Shown here: positions 25,690 through 34,607 of the stretch, one piece after another
Position numbering within the stretch: the stretch's first letter is position 1
Layout: every line of letters starts with the position of its first letter
Assembly (NCBI GenBank): GCA_947575235.1
Contig: CANPMT010000003.1
Coordinates: 25,079-89,078 of the forward strand
Source: an uncultured Porphyromonadaceae bacterium
Lineage (GTDB): Bacteria > Bacteroidota > Bacteroidia > Bacteroidales > Muribaculaceae
DNA: 64,000 nucleotides
Reading direction: 5' to 3'
Notes under the pieces: generated by a model
What the model was told of the DNA's origin: nothing
Database searches by the model: none
What the model saw: the letters and a program-made list of their open reading frames with translations, nothing else
Program-made: the position numbers and the translations under genes

Positions 25690-26246
25690 TATGCGTTCTT
25701 TTTTGTGCGGTATTCGCACTTTACTTTACCTTTGGCTATATTGTTAAGTTTGTTGCGTATCATCTGTTTGCGGATGGGAGATACGCGGTCGGTATATACC
25801 GTGCCCAGCAGATGGTCGAACTCATGCTGGATGATGCGGGCTGCGAAGCCGGTGAATTCCTTCTCATGCTCCACGAAGTCTTCGTCGAGCCAGTTGAGAC
25901 GCACATGCTCGTGGCGCTTCACCGGTTCGGAGAGTCCCGGGAGGGATAGGCAACCCTCCTCGCGCGAAACAGGGTCGGCGTCCTCGATAATCTCAAGGTC
26001 GGGGTTGATCAGGGCCATCTTGAGGTCGGCGCATTCCGGGAAGCGGTCGGCGAGCACCGAGCCGTCGATTACAATCACACTGATGGGGAGCCCGATCTGC
26101 GGGGCGGCCAGTCCCACTCCGTCAGAATGGTACATGGTCTCGAACATATCCTCGATGAGTTTCTTCAGCTGAGGATAATCCGGTTCGATATCTTCTGCTT
26201 CCTGGCGCAGCACAGGCTGGCCGTAAAGATAAATCGGTAATATCAT
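25689..26246 (-). CDS. def: Peptide deformylase
   Basis: A 185-residue metalloenzyme removing the formyl group from nascent proteins. The three signature motifs are present: GVGLAAPQIG (about 43-52), EGCLSLPG (metal ligand Cys) and QHEFDHLLG (HExxH-type His ligands). It is translationally coupled to ettA by a TAATG overlap. In related genomes def commonly sits near ruvX; here the two are about 15 kb apart. Confidence 0.96.
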   Translation of the reverse strand: MILPIYLYGQPVLRQEAEDIEPDYPQLKKLIEDMFETMYHSDGVGLAAPQIGLPISVIVIDGSVLADRFPECADLKMALINPDLEIIEDADPVSREEGCLSLPGLSEPVKRHEHVRLNWLDEDFVEHEKEFTGFAARIIQHEFDHLLGTVYTDRVSPIRKQMIRNKLNNIAKGKVKCEYRTKKNA

Positions 26247-26402
26247 TTATATGTTAATTATTAATTACTTATTATGAGGCAGAACTAAAAACGTAATTAT
26301 ATTGTCGTTTTCGTTGTTCTTGCGAAACAGGTTTTGCCCTATTATTCTATACGGTTTTAATTCTGATTTTATTGTTTCTGAATACGATTAGCCTACCAGT
26401 GC

Positions 26403-29400
26403 TTAGAACTTTCCTGTCACTTCAAGTTCAGTCATGGAATGAGCAGTGATGTAGAGGTATAACGTCGTGACGATTCGGGACGAGGCGATAATTTCTTCTT
26501 CCGAAGCATCCGGAGTAACATGACTCTCGTCGTTGCGCAGATTGCGCATGGTGTCGAGATAACCGTACATGCGCTGGTATTTCTTCCGTTCTTTGAACTT
26601 TAGAGATTTCAGTTCCTCAAATGCAAAGATACAATCAGCCAACGTGGGTGTTTTCTCCGGGTCGCGGTTATTTCTCAATTCCTTGCCATTGATCAGCCAA
26701 TAAAGTTTCTTCAGATAGGTCTCAAACTTGGTGAGGATGGTGTTGAAATGACGGCGACGGTCTACAATAGTCAGTTTCTTGTCGTTGAAGAGTCTGTTGA
26801 ATGAATCCGTCAGAAGATCATTTGCACCGTCAAGGGTTGGCAAAGATTTCGCCTGAAGTACTTTCACAAATACATCAATCACTTCGTTGAGCGGACGAAG
26901 GCCGGGGAAGTCGGCAAATTCATCGTTGAAGTTCATATATAAAGCCTTTCTGAAAGCTTCCGGATCGAATATCAACGGGGCATCACGGAAATGATCGTAG
27001 AGAGCAGCTGCCATCTGCGACATTATCTGACGGTATTTCTCACCATTATCGAACAGAGCTTTGAACGCCTCGGTCTGTTCTTCGTAGAGGGTGGTGGCCA
27101 CATCATCGAATACACCGGGGAACACAGCCTCCATGAATTGCTGCTTGCCGTTGTTGTTTGCCTTCTTCGAGAGTTTTTTCGCCTCCTTTGTATTGGTGAG
27201 ACGATTCACTATAGCCTCGACAATCACCCGGTCCGCCTCTGAGAAATCTCCTTTATAGAGAATGTTGATTTTGTCGATGATGTTTCCGAGCAGGTCTCGT
27301 TTCTTCTCCGGTTTTCCGCTACCGTTGCCAGATTCACCCTTTACGGTCTTGTTGCCTTCCAGTGTGATTGCCACAGTCTCGCCTTGCTTGAACTGCGAGT
27401 TTACAAGCATGATTTTCTTCGACAGGTCCGGTTTCTCATGCGGTGTCTTTGGCAGAAGTTTGTAGAGCGTATCTGCAAAGATATACGCCTTATACAGTGG
27501 ACGATCGAAAGTGCGGGCTATCTGCGCCATATAGGAATAGAACCTCACGAAGTTCTTTATCTTGGAGCGCAACTCAAAACGCTTCTCCTCCTCCAGCGCA
27601 TCAAACCGCGACATTATAGGCTTGAAGAAACCTGACAGCGCTGCCAAGGCATTCTTCTTGCCCCGATATTTCTTGTAAATCTCATAGAAAGCCTCTTCTT
27701 CTGTCTCGCTCCAGATATGATACTGTGCAATATCCTTGCGGAAGCGATAGACGTAGTTCACATCTACCGGTTCGACAAGGTCGGTACCTTTATAGAATGG
27801 CTCAAATGCCTTCTTGATTTCATCGGCTGTGTTGGAGAAGTCGAACACGAAAGTATCCTTCTTCAGTTTTTGCCAACGGTTTAGACGCGAGAGAGTCTGG
27901 ACCGCCTTTACGTTCTTTAACCGTTTGTCAACAAACATCGTGTGCAGTTTTGGCTCATCAAAACCGGTCTGATACTTGTCGGCTACAATCAGTACGTTAT
28001 AGAGGTCGCTCGCAAAATACAGAGGCAACCGCTCCTCGCTGATTCTCCGCTCGGGAGTGGAGTTGAGCTGCGACTCTGTGTAGGTGTCACCGCCGAATTC
28101 GAGTTTGCCTGAGAAGGCCACAAGCGGACGTATGTCATCATATCCGTTCTGCTTGCAATACTCCTTCATGGCAAGAAAATATCGCAGGGCGTGGGCACGA
28201 CTGGCGCAGACTATCATTGCCTTCGCCTCGCCGTCCATTCGTTGGAGTGTCACCTCGCGCATCTTCTCAACCATAATTTCAACCTTCTGGTCAATCACAT
28301 GCTGATGGTTGTCATGGTAAGCCTTTATGGCACGTGTAGCTGGAGTCTCTTCATAGTCGGGATTCTCGGCGATGTTCTTTGCTATCTCGTATGCTGTGCC
28401 AATCGGAGTGAAATTCTGCAACACATCCTTGATGAAGCCCTCCTCGATGGCCTGTTGCATCGAATAGATATGATATGGCTTATGCTTCATCTTGCCCGGC
28501 TTCTCCGGGTCGGGATAGGGAATGCCGAATGTCTGCAATGTCTTAGGTTTTGGGGTAGCGGTAAAGGCATAGAAGGAGATGTTGCCATGCTGTCCTTGCG
28601 TGAGCAGGTCTTCCATCAGCGCATCCTTCTCCTTCTCGAGTTGTTCCACCTCTTTGTCCTCGATTTCGGCGAGTTCGCGCAGAGCCTCGTCGGTATCGGC
28701 AAGGGCAGCTTTGGTTTTCTCTGCGTTCTTTCCGCTCTGACTGCTGTGAGCCTCATCGACAACCACAGCATAACGGCGCCCGCTCTGACTACCTACCTTA
28801 TCATAGATATATGGGAAACGATGCAGGGTGCAGATTACTATACGGGCATTACCGTCGCGGATTATGTCACCGAGTTTTGAAGACGGGTCGCCATCTTTTA
28901 TCACCTCGACTTGGCCGAGGCGATGGTCAAATCCGAGCACCGTGTTCTGCAACTGCTGGTTAAGAACACGGCGGTCGGTAATTACGAAGACTGTGTTGAA
29001 CACATCCTTTTGCTCCGCATCGTGGAGTGAGGCAAGGCGGTAAGTGAGCCATGCAATCGAATTACTCTTGCCAGAACCTGCCGAATGCTGGATGAGATAA
29101 TTGTGTCCGGCACCGTTGGCGGCGGTGTCGGCAGTCAATTTCTCAACCACATCGAGCTGATGGAAGCGAGGAAATATTATCTTGGTAGATTCCTCCTTTA
29201 CCTCCTTCTCCTTACCATGCTTGTTGACAACTATCTTGATTCTTTCCTCTTTCTGAACGGAGATATAACGTTGCAGGATAGAGAGAAGCGCGTCACGTTG
29301 AAGCACCTGCTTCCAGAAATAGCCTGTTACATATTCACTTTCCGGCACATCCGGGTTTCCTGCACCCCCTGTGTTTCCCGCGCCATTATTTCCCTGGTTG

Positions 29401-30056
29401 AAGGGAATAAAGAAGGTTTTATCCTTTTGCAGTTGTGTGGTCATGGCAACCTCATAGAGGTCAACCCCGAAATAGGCGAGTATACGGTTGTTGAAATGGA
29501 ACAGCAACTCGTTAGGTTCGCGATCCTCCATCCACTGTCGTTTGCTCTCCTCCACGCTTTGTCCGGTGAGCTGATTTTTAAGCTCAATTGCTATCACTGG
29601 AATACCGTTGAGCATCAGCACCATATCGATTGTATTGTGATGCTTTGAAGAATAAGAGAATTGCCTGATAATGTGCAAGCGATTTGCTCGGTATTTTCGC
29701 ATAAGGTCTTCGTTCAGTTCCGAAGCTGGAGCGAAATATGCTATGCGTAGCTTTTCCCCATGCAGGACATGATCGTCAAGACCGTTGCGTAAAACATAAA
29801 TCAGCCCATACCGTGCTATATCCTCCTGAAGGATTTTATATAGATGTTCAGACGCATTTTCCGTACCATAGATTTTCAGATATCTCGCCCACAATTTGGG
29901 TTGCGTTTCCGTAATAAAATCGCGAAGCACGGTCAGGTCAATGGCCGCGTCCTTATTATATGTGAACTGGAAGCCACGCTCATATCCACCCTCTTCAAGC
30001 AGCCAGCGTTCGATGTCATCCTCAAAGTCCTTCTCCTTCAGATTCTCCTTATCCAT
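26403..30056 (-). CDS. hsdR: Type I restriction enzyme, R subunit (HsdR)
   Basis: A 1217-residue motor-nuclease subunit. The N-terminal PD-(D/E)xK nuclease site is visible as TIDMVLMLNGIPVIAIELKNQ (D144, E158, K160). The SF2 motor follows, with Walker A HSAGSGKSNSIAWL (about 330), DEAH-box VVVDEAHSSQSG and motif III FYAFTATPKPKT. Motif VI-type residues are in ADKYQTGFDEP and VQTLSRLNRW. A Gly/Asn-rich linker (NQGNNGAGNTGGAGN) lies near 225. The C-terminal helical region contacts the methylase. It is the last gene of hsdM-DUF1016-hsdS-hsdR, 6 nt after hsdS. It appears intact, so its activity depends on the interrupted hsdM. Confidence 0.94.
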   Translation of the reverse strand: MDKENLKEKDFEDDIERWLLEEGGYERGFQFTYNKDAAIDLTVLRDFITETQPKLWARYLKIYGTENASEHLYKILQEDIARYGLIYVLRNGLDDHVLHGEKLRIAYFAPASELNEDLMRKYRANRLHIIRQFSYSSKHHNTIDMVLMLNGIPVIAIELKNQLTGQSVEESKRQWMEDREPNELLFHFNNRILAYFGVDLYEVAMTTQLQKDKTFFIPFNQGNNGAGNTGGAGNPDVPESEYVTGYFWKQVLQRDALLSILQRYISVQKEERIKIVVNKHGKEKEVKEESTKIIFPRFHQLDVVEKLTADTAANGAGHNYLIQHSAGSGKSNSIAWLTYRLASLHDAEQKDVFNTVFVITDRRVLNQQLQNTVLGFDHRLGQVEVIKDGDPSSKLGDIIRDGNARIVICTLHRFPYIYDKVGSQSGRRYAVVVDEAHSSQSGKNAEKTKAALADTDEALRELAEIEDKEVEQLEKEKDALMEDLLTQGQHGNISFYAFTATPKPKTLQTFGIPYPDPEKPGKMKHKPYHIYSMQQAIEEGFIKDVLQNFTPIGTAYEIAKNIAENPDYEETPATRAIKAYHDNHQHVIDQKVEIMVEKMREVTLQRMDGEAKAMIVCASRAHALRYFLAMKEYCKQNGYDDIRPLVAFSGKLEFGGDTYTESQLNSTPERRISEERLPLYFASDLYNVLIVADKYQTGFDEPKLHTMFVDKRLKNVKAVQTLSRLNRWQKLKKDTFVFDFSNTADEIKKAFEPFYKGTDLVEPVDVNYVYRFRKDIAQYHIWSETEEEAFYEIYKKYRGKKNALAALSGFFKPIMSRFDALEEEKRFELRSKIKNFVRFYSYMAQIARTFDRPLYKAYIFADTLYKLLPKTPHEKPDLSKKIMLVNSQFKQGETVAITLEGNKTVKGESGNGSGKPEKKRDLLGNIIDKINILYKGDFSEADRVIVEAIVNRLTNTKEAKKLSKKANNNGKQQFMEAVFPGVFDDVATTLYEEQTEAFKALFDNGEKYRQIMSQMAAALYDHFRDAPLIFDPEAFRKALYMNFNDEFADFPGLRPLNEVIDVFVKVLQAKSLPTLDGANDLLTDSFNRLFNDKKLTIVDRRRHFNTILTKFETYLKKLYWLINGKELRNNRDPEKTPTLADCIFAFEELKSLKFKERKKYQRMYGYLDTMRNLRNDESHVTPDASEEEIIASSRIVTTLYLYITAHSMTELEVTGKF

Positions 30057-30062
30057 AACCTT

Positions 30063-31481
30063 TTATTTAATTGTGGTTTTACCGGTAACGGCTTCGAGTA
30101 TTAGGCTTTGACGATACTGCCTAAGCGTCTCAATCTTCTCTTGCGTTACTATTATCAATTCGTCAATCTCAGCACATTTCGCGTCAAGAAATGCCGCTAT
30201 CTCCTGCTGCTCTGAAAGAGGAGGAGTTGGCACAATGAAATTTTTAACGCAAGCCATATCTGCATATGGGAACGTAGTACCGATTGCGGTTTCCCGACAG
30301 AACTTACCCAAGATAAACATGTAGTAGAAAATGTATTGCTTATCTACTCGGTTGTCCAGCGATTTACGAATCTTTAGATTCGTAAATCGCTGATTCGCAA
30401 GCGAATCAGCAATTAGCATTGCGTGCTCTCCTATGGAGGCTGTGCATATCGCCAGAATGTAAGAACCGGCTTCAAACATGCCACCATTTTTTACGGCTTC
30501 GGGAGTGATGTATTGAATTGATTCGTTTAGTTTACGTCCGGATTTACGAATATCTTCCATTCTGTACCAAGGAATAGTTCCATTGGTCCAAAATGAAGTC
30601 TCAGATTTTGAAGGTGTATAACCATTTCTGAATTCAAAGAAATGTTGTACAGGTATTGCCTCCCAACCTAACGGGACATCTCCAATCCATTCGGAGCCGG
30701 AATAGCGAACCGGCGTGTCAGAATTGAGGCCGTGGGTTACGGCTTCTGTGATGACGGCTTGGCGGTAGGCTTCGAGGTCGGAAATCATCTGCTGCTCAAC
30801 TTCTATAAGTTCGTCAATCTCGCCACACTTACCGTCAAGCCATGTGGCTATCCGCTCCTGCTCTTCCAAAGGCGGTAAATAAAAGGATAGATTTAGAAAA
30901 AAATCAGAAGAAACGCGCGGCATTTTAGTGCCATAGACAGAGCTTACGACAATTTTAGTAAATCCGTCGGAAAGCAGTATATATTTCACATATGCGGGAT
31001 TGCAATTATTTTTGCAACGAAATACAAAAAAATCGCCCACCGCATTACCTTCAAATTCTGCCTGCCATACTTTCATCAAATATGGACGGAGTTTTCCATA
31101 TACAATATCATTTTTAGAAAACGCGGTGCCATTACCATCAAACTTAGAATTTGATGCAATGTATTTTCCAGTTCCCGACTCAATATTTTCTAAACCTATC
31201 TTTGTTAAAGAATCAGATGCCGTTGTATTCAAGGATAAAAAATCTTTGAATCTACATAGAATCCAATGTTCAGGTGTATCGCCGATCCAAGGGATGCCGC
31301 TGTCTTTGAGTTTTGCAGATTTCTCACTGCAATCCAACCCGTGACAATTTGTCACGGGTTCGCCGATTTGAACATGGGTACAACTTGTACCCATGTTCAA
31401 ATCCAAGTCGCTACAGTTTCTAACTATTCCAACGACCTTTTTCAAATGGTTACAATTTGTTACCGGTTGATTTTCCTTCAT
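30063..31481 (-). CDS. hsdS: Type I restriction enzyme specificity subunit (HsdS) with repeat-bearing N-terminal extension
   Basis: A 472-residue DNA-recognition subunit with two target recognition domains. TRD1 starts at KLKDSGIPWIGDTPEHW (about 57), where most relatives begin. The central conserved helix region is LPPLEEQERIATWLDGKCGEIDELIEVEQ then YRQAVITEAVTHGL. TRD2 starts at SEWIGDVPLGWEAI, and the distal conserved region is TPPLSEQQEIAAFLDAKCAEIDELI near the end. The first 56 residues are extra and carry four heptad-like units (PVTNCNHL, VRNCSDL, MGTSCTHV, PVTNCHGL) encoded by palindromes. Two more palindromes sit in TRD2 (about 358-375). The start overlaps the DUF1016 stop as ATGA. 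No second hsdS or recombinase gene is nearby. Confidence 0.92.
   Translation of the reverse strand: MKENQPVTNCNHLKKVVGIVRNCSDLDLNMGTSCTHVQIGEPVTNCHGLDCSEKSAKLKDSGIPWIGDTPEHWILCRFKDFLSLNTTASDSLTKIGLENIESGTGKYIASNSKFDGNGTAFSKNDIVYGKLRPYLMKVWQAEFEGNAVGDFFVFRCKNNCNPAYVKYILLSDGFTKIVVSSVYGTKMPRVSSDFFLNLSFYLPPLEEQERIATWLDGKCGEIDELIEVEQQMISDLEAYRQAVITEAVTHGLNSDTPVRYSGSEWIGDVPLGWEAIPVQHFFEFRNGYTPSKSETSFWTNGTIPWYRMEDIRKSGRKLNESIQYITPEAVKNGGMFEAGSYILAICTASIGEHAMLIADSLANQRFTNLKIRKSLDNRVDKQYIFYYMFILGKFCRETAIGTTFPYADMACVKNFIVPTPPLSEQQEIAAFLDAKCAEIDELIIVTQEKIETLRQYRQSLILEAVTGKTTIK
30357..30392. repeat. Perfect palindrome inside hsdS (17-bp arms, 2-nt loop)
   Basis: CAGCGATTTACGAATCT - tt - AGATTCGTAAATCGCTG. 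It is in frame, coding QRFTNLKIRKSL in TRD2, and shares 4 bp with the next palindrome. Confidence 0.95.
30389..30410. repeat. Perfect palindrome inside hsdS (10-bp arms, 2-nt loop)
   Basis: GCTGATTCGC - aa - GCGAATCAGC. It codes for ADSLANQ in TRD2 and adjoins the 17-bp-arm palindrome, so that about 54 bp of coding DNA is almost entirely self-complementary. Confidence 0.95.
31336..31360. repeat. Perfect palindrome in the hsdS N-terminal extension (12-bp arms, 1-nt loop)
   Basis: AACCCGTGACAA - t - TTGTCACGGGTT, coding PVTNCHGL on the minus strand. Its centre ACAA-A-TTGT (coding strand) recurs in the other units of the extension. Confidence 0.95.
31365..31403. repeat. Perfect palindrome in the hsdS N-terminal extension (19-bp arms, 1-nt loop)
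   Basis: GATTTGAACATGGGTACAA - c - its exact complement, coding DLNMGTSCTHVQI. It is the longest arm among the in-frame palindromes and lies only 4 bp from the 12-bp-arm unit. Confidence 0.95.
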
Positions 31482-32572
31482 AACTTTTTCTCCTTCCCTT
31501 CAATCCGACAGACACTGTCTGTTGAATTCATTTTTTTGAGTCTGGCGCTTATTGAGGCGTTCAGAGCGTTTTCCAAGTCGTATGAAGCTACACCAAGGGG
31601 CTTGGCAATGTCACTCAGCGACCACTCCACTGTAGTCTTGTCTTTATCCCGACATATAAGTAACCCCACAGTCGGGTTGTCATCATCCCCTTTAAGTAAT
31701 TCATCAACAGCTTTCACATAAAAGTTGAGTTTGCCAGCATGTTCCGGTTGAAAGGATGTACGCTTCAATTCACACACCACAAAACTTTTAATCCTATAGT
31801 GATAAAAAATTAAATCGGGATAATATGATGTCCCATCGGGCATACGAAGTTCCATCTGACGACCGACGAATGCAAAGCCTTTGCCAAGTTCCAATAGAAA
31901 CCGCGTTATATCGTTCACCAAGGCATCTTCAAGATCCTTCTCTACATACTCCTCTGGAAGCTGAACAAAGTCAAAATAGTATTGGTCTTTAAGAATGGAG
32001 GTGGCTTTTTCAGCGAATTCAGTAGGTAACTTTTCGTTGAAGTTGGTTATCGCCTTTCCTTGCGATTTGTAAAGATTGGCCAAAAGCTTGTCTTTCAATG
32101 CAGGTCGGCTCCAATTGTTTTGAATTGTCGATTCAATATAAAATAGGGCCTCGTCAATAGAGATACATTTTGAGACAATATCAATATGGTGCCCCCAGGG
32201 AACTTTCCCGAAATCTACGGGCATCTCTAATTGGTCAACGACTCGTTGACCAATTTCTATGCCTTGATTATAAAATGAATACCATCTTGCTGTATACTTG
32301 ATATTGGTAACTGAAAACCCTGAGACATTAGGAAAGGAGGTTCTTAGATCAAGGCTAATTTGCTGCACCACCTTAGCTCCCCATTTTTGCTCTGCTTTCA
32401 TGCACACAATGTCTCTGCCCAATTCCCAATAAAATTGGAGCATCTCCGTGTTGACTCTTATCGCTGCTTTTGTCTGACTAGCATGATAGCGCAACTTGAC
32501 TTGCTCAATCCACGCATAATAGCCTGGGTCGATATTCAGTCTTGACTTGTTTACAAAACTTGGCTTTTCCAT
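31478..32572 (-). CDS. DUF1016 / YhcG-type PDDEXK nuclease-domain protein
   Basis: A 364-residue protein of the DUF1016 (YhcG) family, often found inside type I restriction loci. The N-terminal domain (about 1-190) has WIEQVKLRYHASQTKAAIRVNTEMLQFYWELGRDI and GKVPWGHHIDIVSKC. The C-terminal PD-(D/E)xK-like domain has EKDLEDALVNDITRFLLELGKGFAFVGRQ, then SYYPDLIFYHYRIKSFVVCELK with D/ExK residues intact, and LNFYVKAVDELLKG. The gene overlaps hsdM by 1 nt (TAATG) and hsdS by 4 nt (ATGA), so it is an integral part of the operon. Its exact role in restriction is not settled. A palindrome-coded stretch (IGQRVVDQLE) sits in the linker near residue 110. Confidence 0.88.
   Translation of the reverse strand: MEKPSFVNKSRLNIDPGYYAWIEQVKLRYHASQTKAAIRVNTEMLQFYWELGRDIVCMKAEQKWGAKVVQQISLDLRTSFPNVSGFSVTNIKYTARWYSFYNQGIEIGQRVVDQLEMPVDFGKVPWGHHIDIVSKCISIDEALFYIESTIQNNWSRPALKDKLLANLYKSQGKAITNFNEKLPTEFAEKATSILKDQYYFDFVQLPEEYVEKDLEDALVNDITRFLLELGKGFAFVGRQMELRMPDGTSYYPDLIFYHYRIKSFVVCELKRTSFQPEHAGKLNFYVKAVDELLKGDDDNPTVGLLICRDKDKTTVEWSLSDIAKPLGVASYDLENALNASISARLKKMNSTDSVCRIEGKEKKL
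32229..32255. repeat. Perfect palindrome inside the DUF1016 gene (13-bp arms, 1-nt loop)
   Basis: AATTGGTCAACGA - c - TCGTTGACCAATT. In frame; it codes about residues 106-115 between the N-terminal helices and the GKVPWGHH motif, a place that looks like a linker. Confidence 0.95.
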
Positions 32573-34575
32573 TACTTGCCTAAGATTTTGGACATCAACT
32601 CCTGTTCACGCTCACCGAGGGTGCGGAAATGCTCGAAGATCTCGGCGGCAGGGCGTGGTGCCGTGTAGCGGTAAAACTCACGGGTGAAGGGTATCTCGTA
32701 GCCGATTTTGGTTTCATCGTCGTTATACCAAAAATCGGGAGCGTATGGACGCACGTTGGCTTCGAGGAATTCATCGGGGTCGGTTTTCCACGGAATTATC
32801 TCACTGTCCTTTAGGTCGGGGTCTGGAGCAATACTGCTATCCATCTTAGTGGGCTTTACGCGGCACTCCATCTTCTGGTCGGCATCCTTGACACCGAAAT
32901 AGTTGCGCACCAACGCGACCTTACCCTGCGGTATCTTGATTTTTGCTTTCTCAAACTCATAGAAGAATGAGAAGTCGGGAAATGCGGGATTTCCGTTCGG
33001 AAAGATTGATTGCCAATAGTCGGCAAGTTTTTTAAGCAAGGGGCGGTCTGCGGACTTTACGCCCATTGCCTCGCATTTCTCCTCGGAATATTCAACTTTA
33101 GAGTATGTCAACCGCAGAGGACGGTAGGTAAAGACCTTGCGGTACTTGAAGTCGTCTGTGTCCTTGATGCGACTCTCTACTCGGGTGTCACCATCGGTGT
33201 ACTCCCAGTTGGCAAAATCCTTGTATGCCTTGACTATGAGGTCACGGCAACGGTCGGTAATCTCCACGCGCTTGTTGCCGAGGCTCTTGCGGCGTTTTTC
33301 AAAGCATTGACTCGCGTCAATCAGTTGAACTTTGCCACGACGGTCCTCCGGCTTCTCTTTTGAGATAACCCAGATGTATGTGGCTATTCCTGTGTTATAG
33401 AATAGATCGTTGGGAAGTTGAATGATAGCGTCGAGTCAGTCGTTTTCAAGAAGGAATCCACGGATGTTGCTTTCGCCACCTTCGGCATCGCCCTTGAATA
33501 GCGGTGAACCATTTTGGATAATAGCCATGCGACCGGAGTCTTTGAGCTTGGACACACCATTGAGTGTGAACAGCATCTGCCCGTCGCCAATGGCGGGTAG
33601 CCCAGCGGCAAAGCGGTCGCCTTCGCCGGTTTCTTTCTCAACCTGAGCTTTTGATGTCTTCCACTCGATGCCGAAGGGAGGATTGGAAATGATATAGTCA
33701 AACTCATACCCCTTGAACTGGTCGTTGCCGAGAGTGTCACCCTGACGCATATTTTCAGCATTGCCGCCCTTGATGAGGGTGTCGGCTTTTGCGATGGCAA
33801 ATGTCTGATTGTTCAGTTCCTGACCGTGTGAGGTGATGTCGGCATCCTCATCAAGCTGTAGCAGACGGTCAGAAAGACAACCGAGCATCTGCGACGTGCC
33901 CATAGCCATATCGTAAATGTCAACGCTAACACCCTCTTCAGCGAGACGCTGCTCATCGCCAGCAATGAGAATGTCGGCCATGACATTGATGATGTCTCGG
34001 GCGGTAAAGTGCGCACCGGCCTGTTCATCGTAGCTTTCGGAGAATTTACGGACAAGTTCCTCAAAGATGTATCCCATATCTACGGACGATATACGGTCGG
34101 TACCGAGATATGCCCTGTCACTGTTGAATTCCTTTATTATAAGGTAAAGCAGACCATTCTCCTCCAGTTTGCTTATTTCCTTGTCAAACTCAAAACGGCG
34201 GATTATATCAATCACATTTTCTGAAAAGTGCTGTAGGTAATCATCAAAATTGTCAGAAATATTATCCGGGTCGGCGAGAAGATTCTGGAAAGTGAACTTT
34301 GATGTATTGTAGAATTGCTGTTTAGATGCTTTAGAGAGAAAAGGAGACTTCAATACCGCATCCATATCGCCAAGTTCTTCATTACGTTTCCACACGGCTT
34401 GGCGTGTTGGTGCAAGTGTATCCTCAAAACGTTTGATGACACACATAGGCAATATGACATTGCCATATTCATGCGGCTTGTAGACACCTACAAGTTTATC
34501 AGCAATAGCCCAGATGAGAGCGGCTTTTTCCTGTCGGTTTATGGTGGTGAGCCTTTCGGCAGTTTGACTGTTCAT
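32572..34575 (-). pseudogene. hsdM: Type I modification methylase HsdM interrupted by one in-frame TGA
   Basis: Reading from ATG 34575 (MNSQTAERLTTINRQEKAAL), codon 380 is TGA (33436-33438). The same frame then continues open to TAA at 32572, for 667 sense codons in all. The part before the stop has the HsdM helical N-domain, AdoMet motif I (DMAMGTSQML), and the catalytic SNPPFG. The part after it continues with LDAIIQLPNDLFYNTGIATYIWVI, normal HsdM sequence. HsdM proteins usually read ENDWL at this point, so TGA most simply replaces TGG (Trp). The ORF-track gene at 33267 merely begins at an internal GTG. The alternative start at 34611 overlaps pbp1A by 4 nt. Without readthrough the methylase is truncated after its catalytic domain. 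Confidence 0.9.
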
Positions 34576-34607
34576 GACGATGATTTTACTACCTTGTATT
34601 GGATTGG

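Noticed and set aside
28191-28880. 229-residue plus-strand ORF inside hsdR
   Set aside because: Antisense shadow of the SF2 motor region of hsdR, which has all its motifs.
30357-30410. Transcription terminator within hsdS
   Set aside because: The hairpins lack a following U tract on either strand and lie inside an intact reading frame.
30063-31481. Phase-variable hsdS shufflon
   Set aside because: The palindromes are short-loop hairpins, not separated inverted repeats. No second hsdS copy or tyrosine recombinase is present in the window.
32572-33267. Separate 231-residue gene downstream of hsdM
   Set aside because: Its 'start' is an internal GTG in the unbroken hsdM frame (N-K-R-V-E-I-T-D). 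Sequence before it is HsdM back to the TGA, so it is the rest of hsdM.
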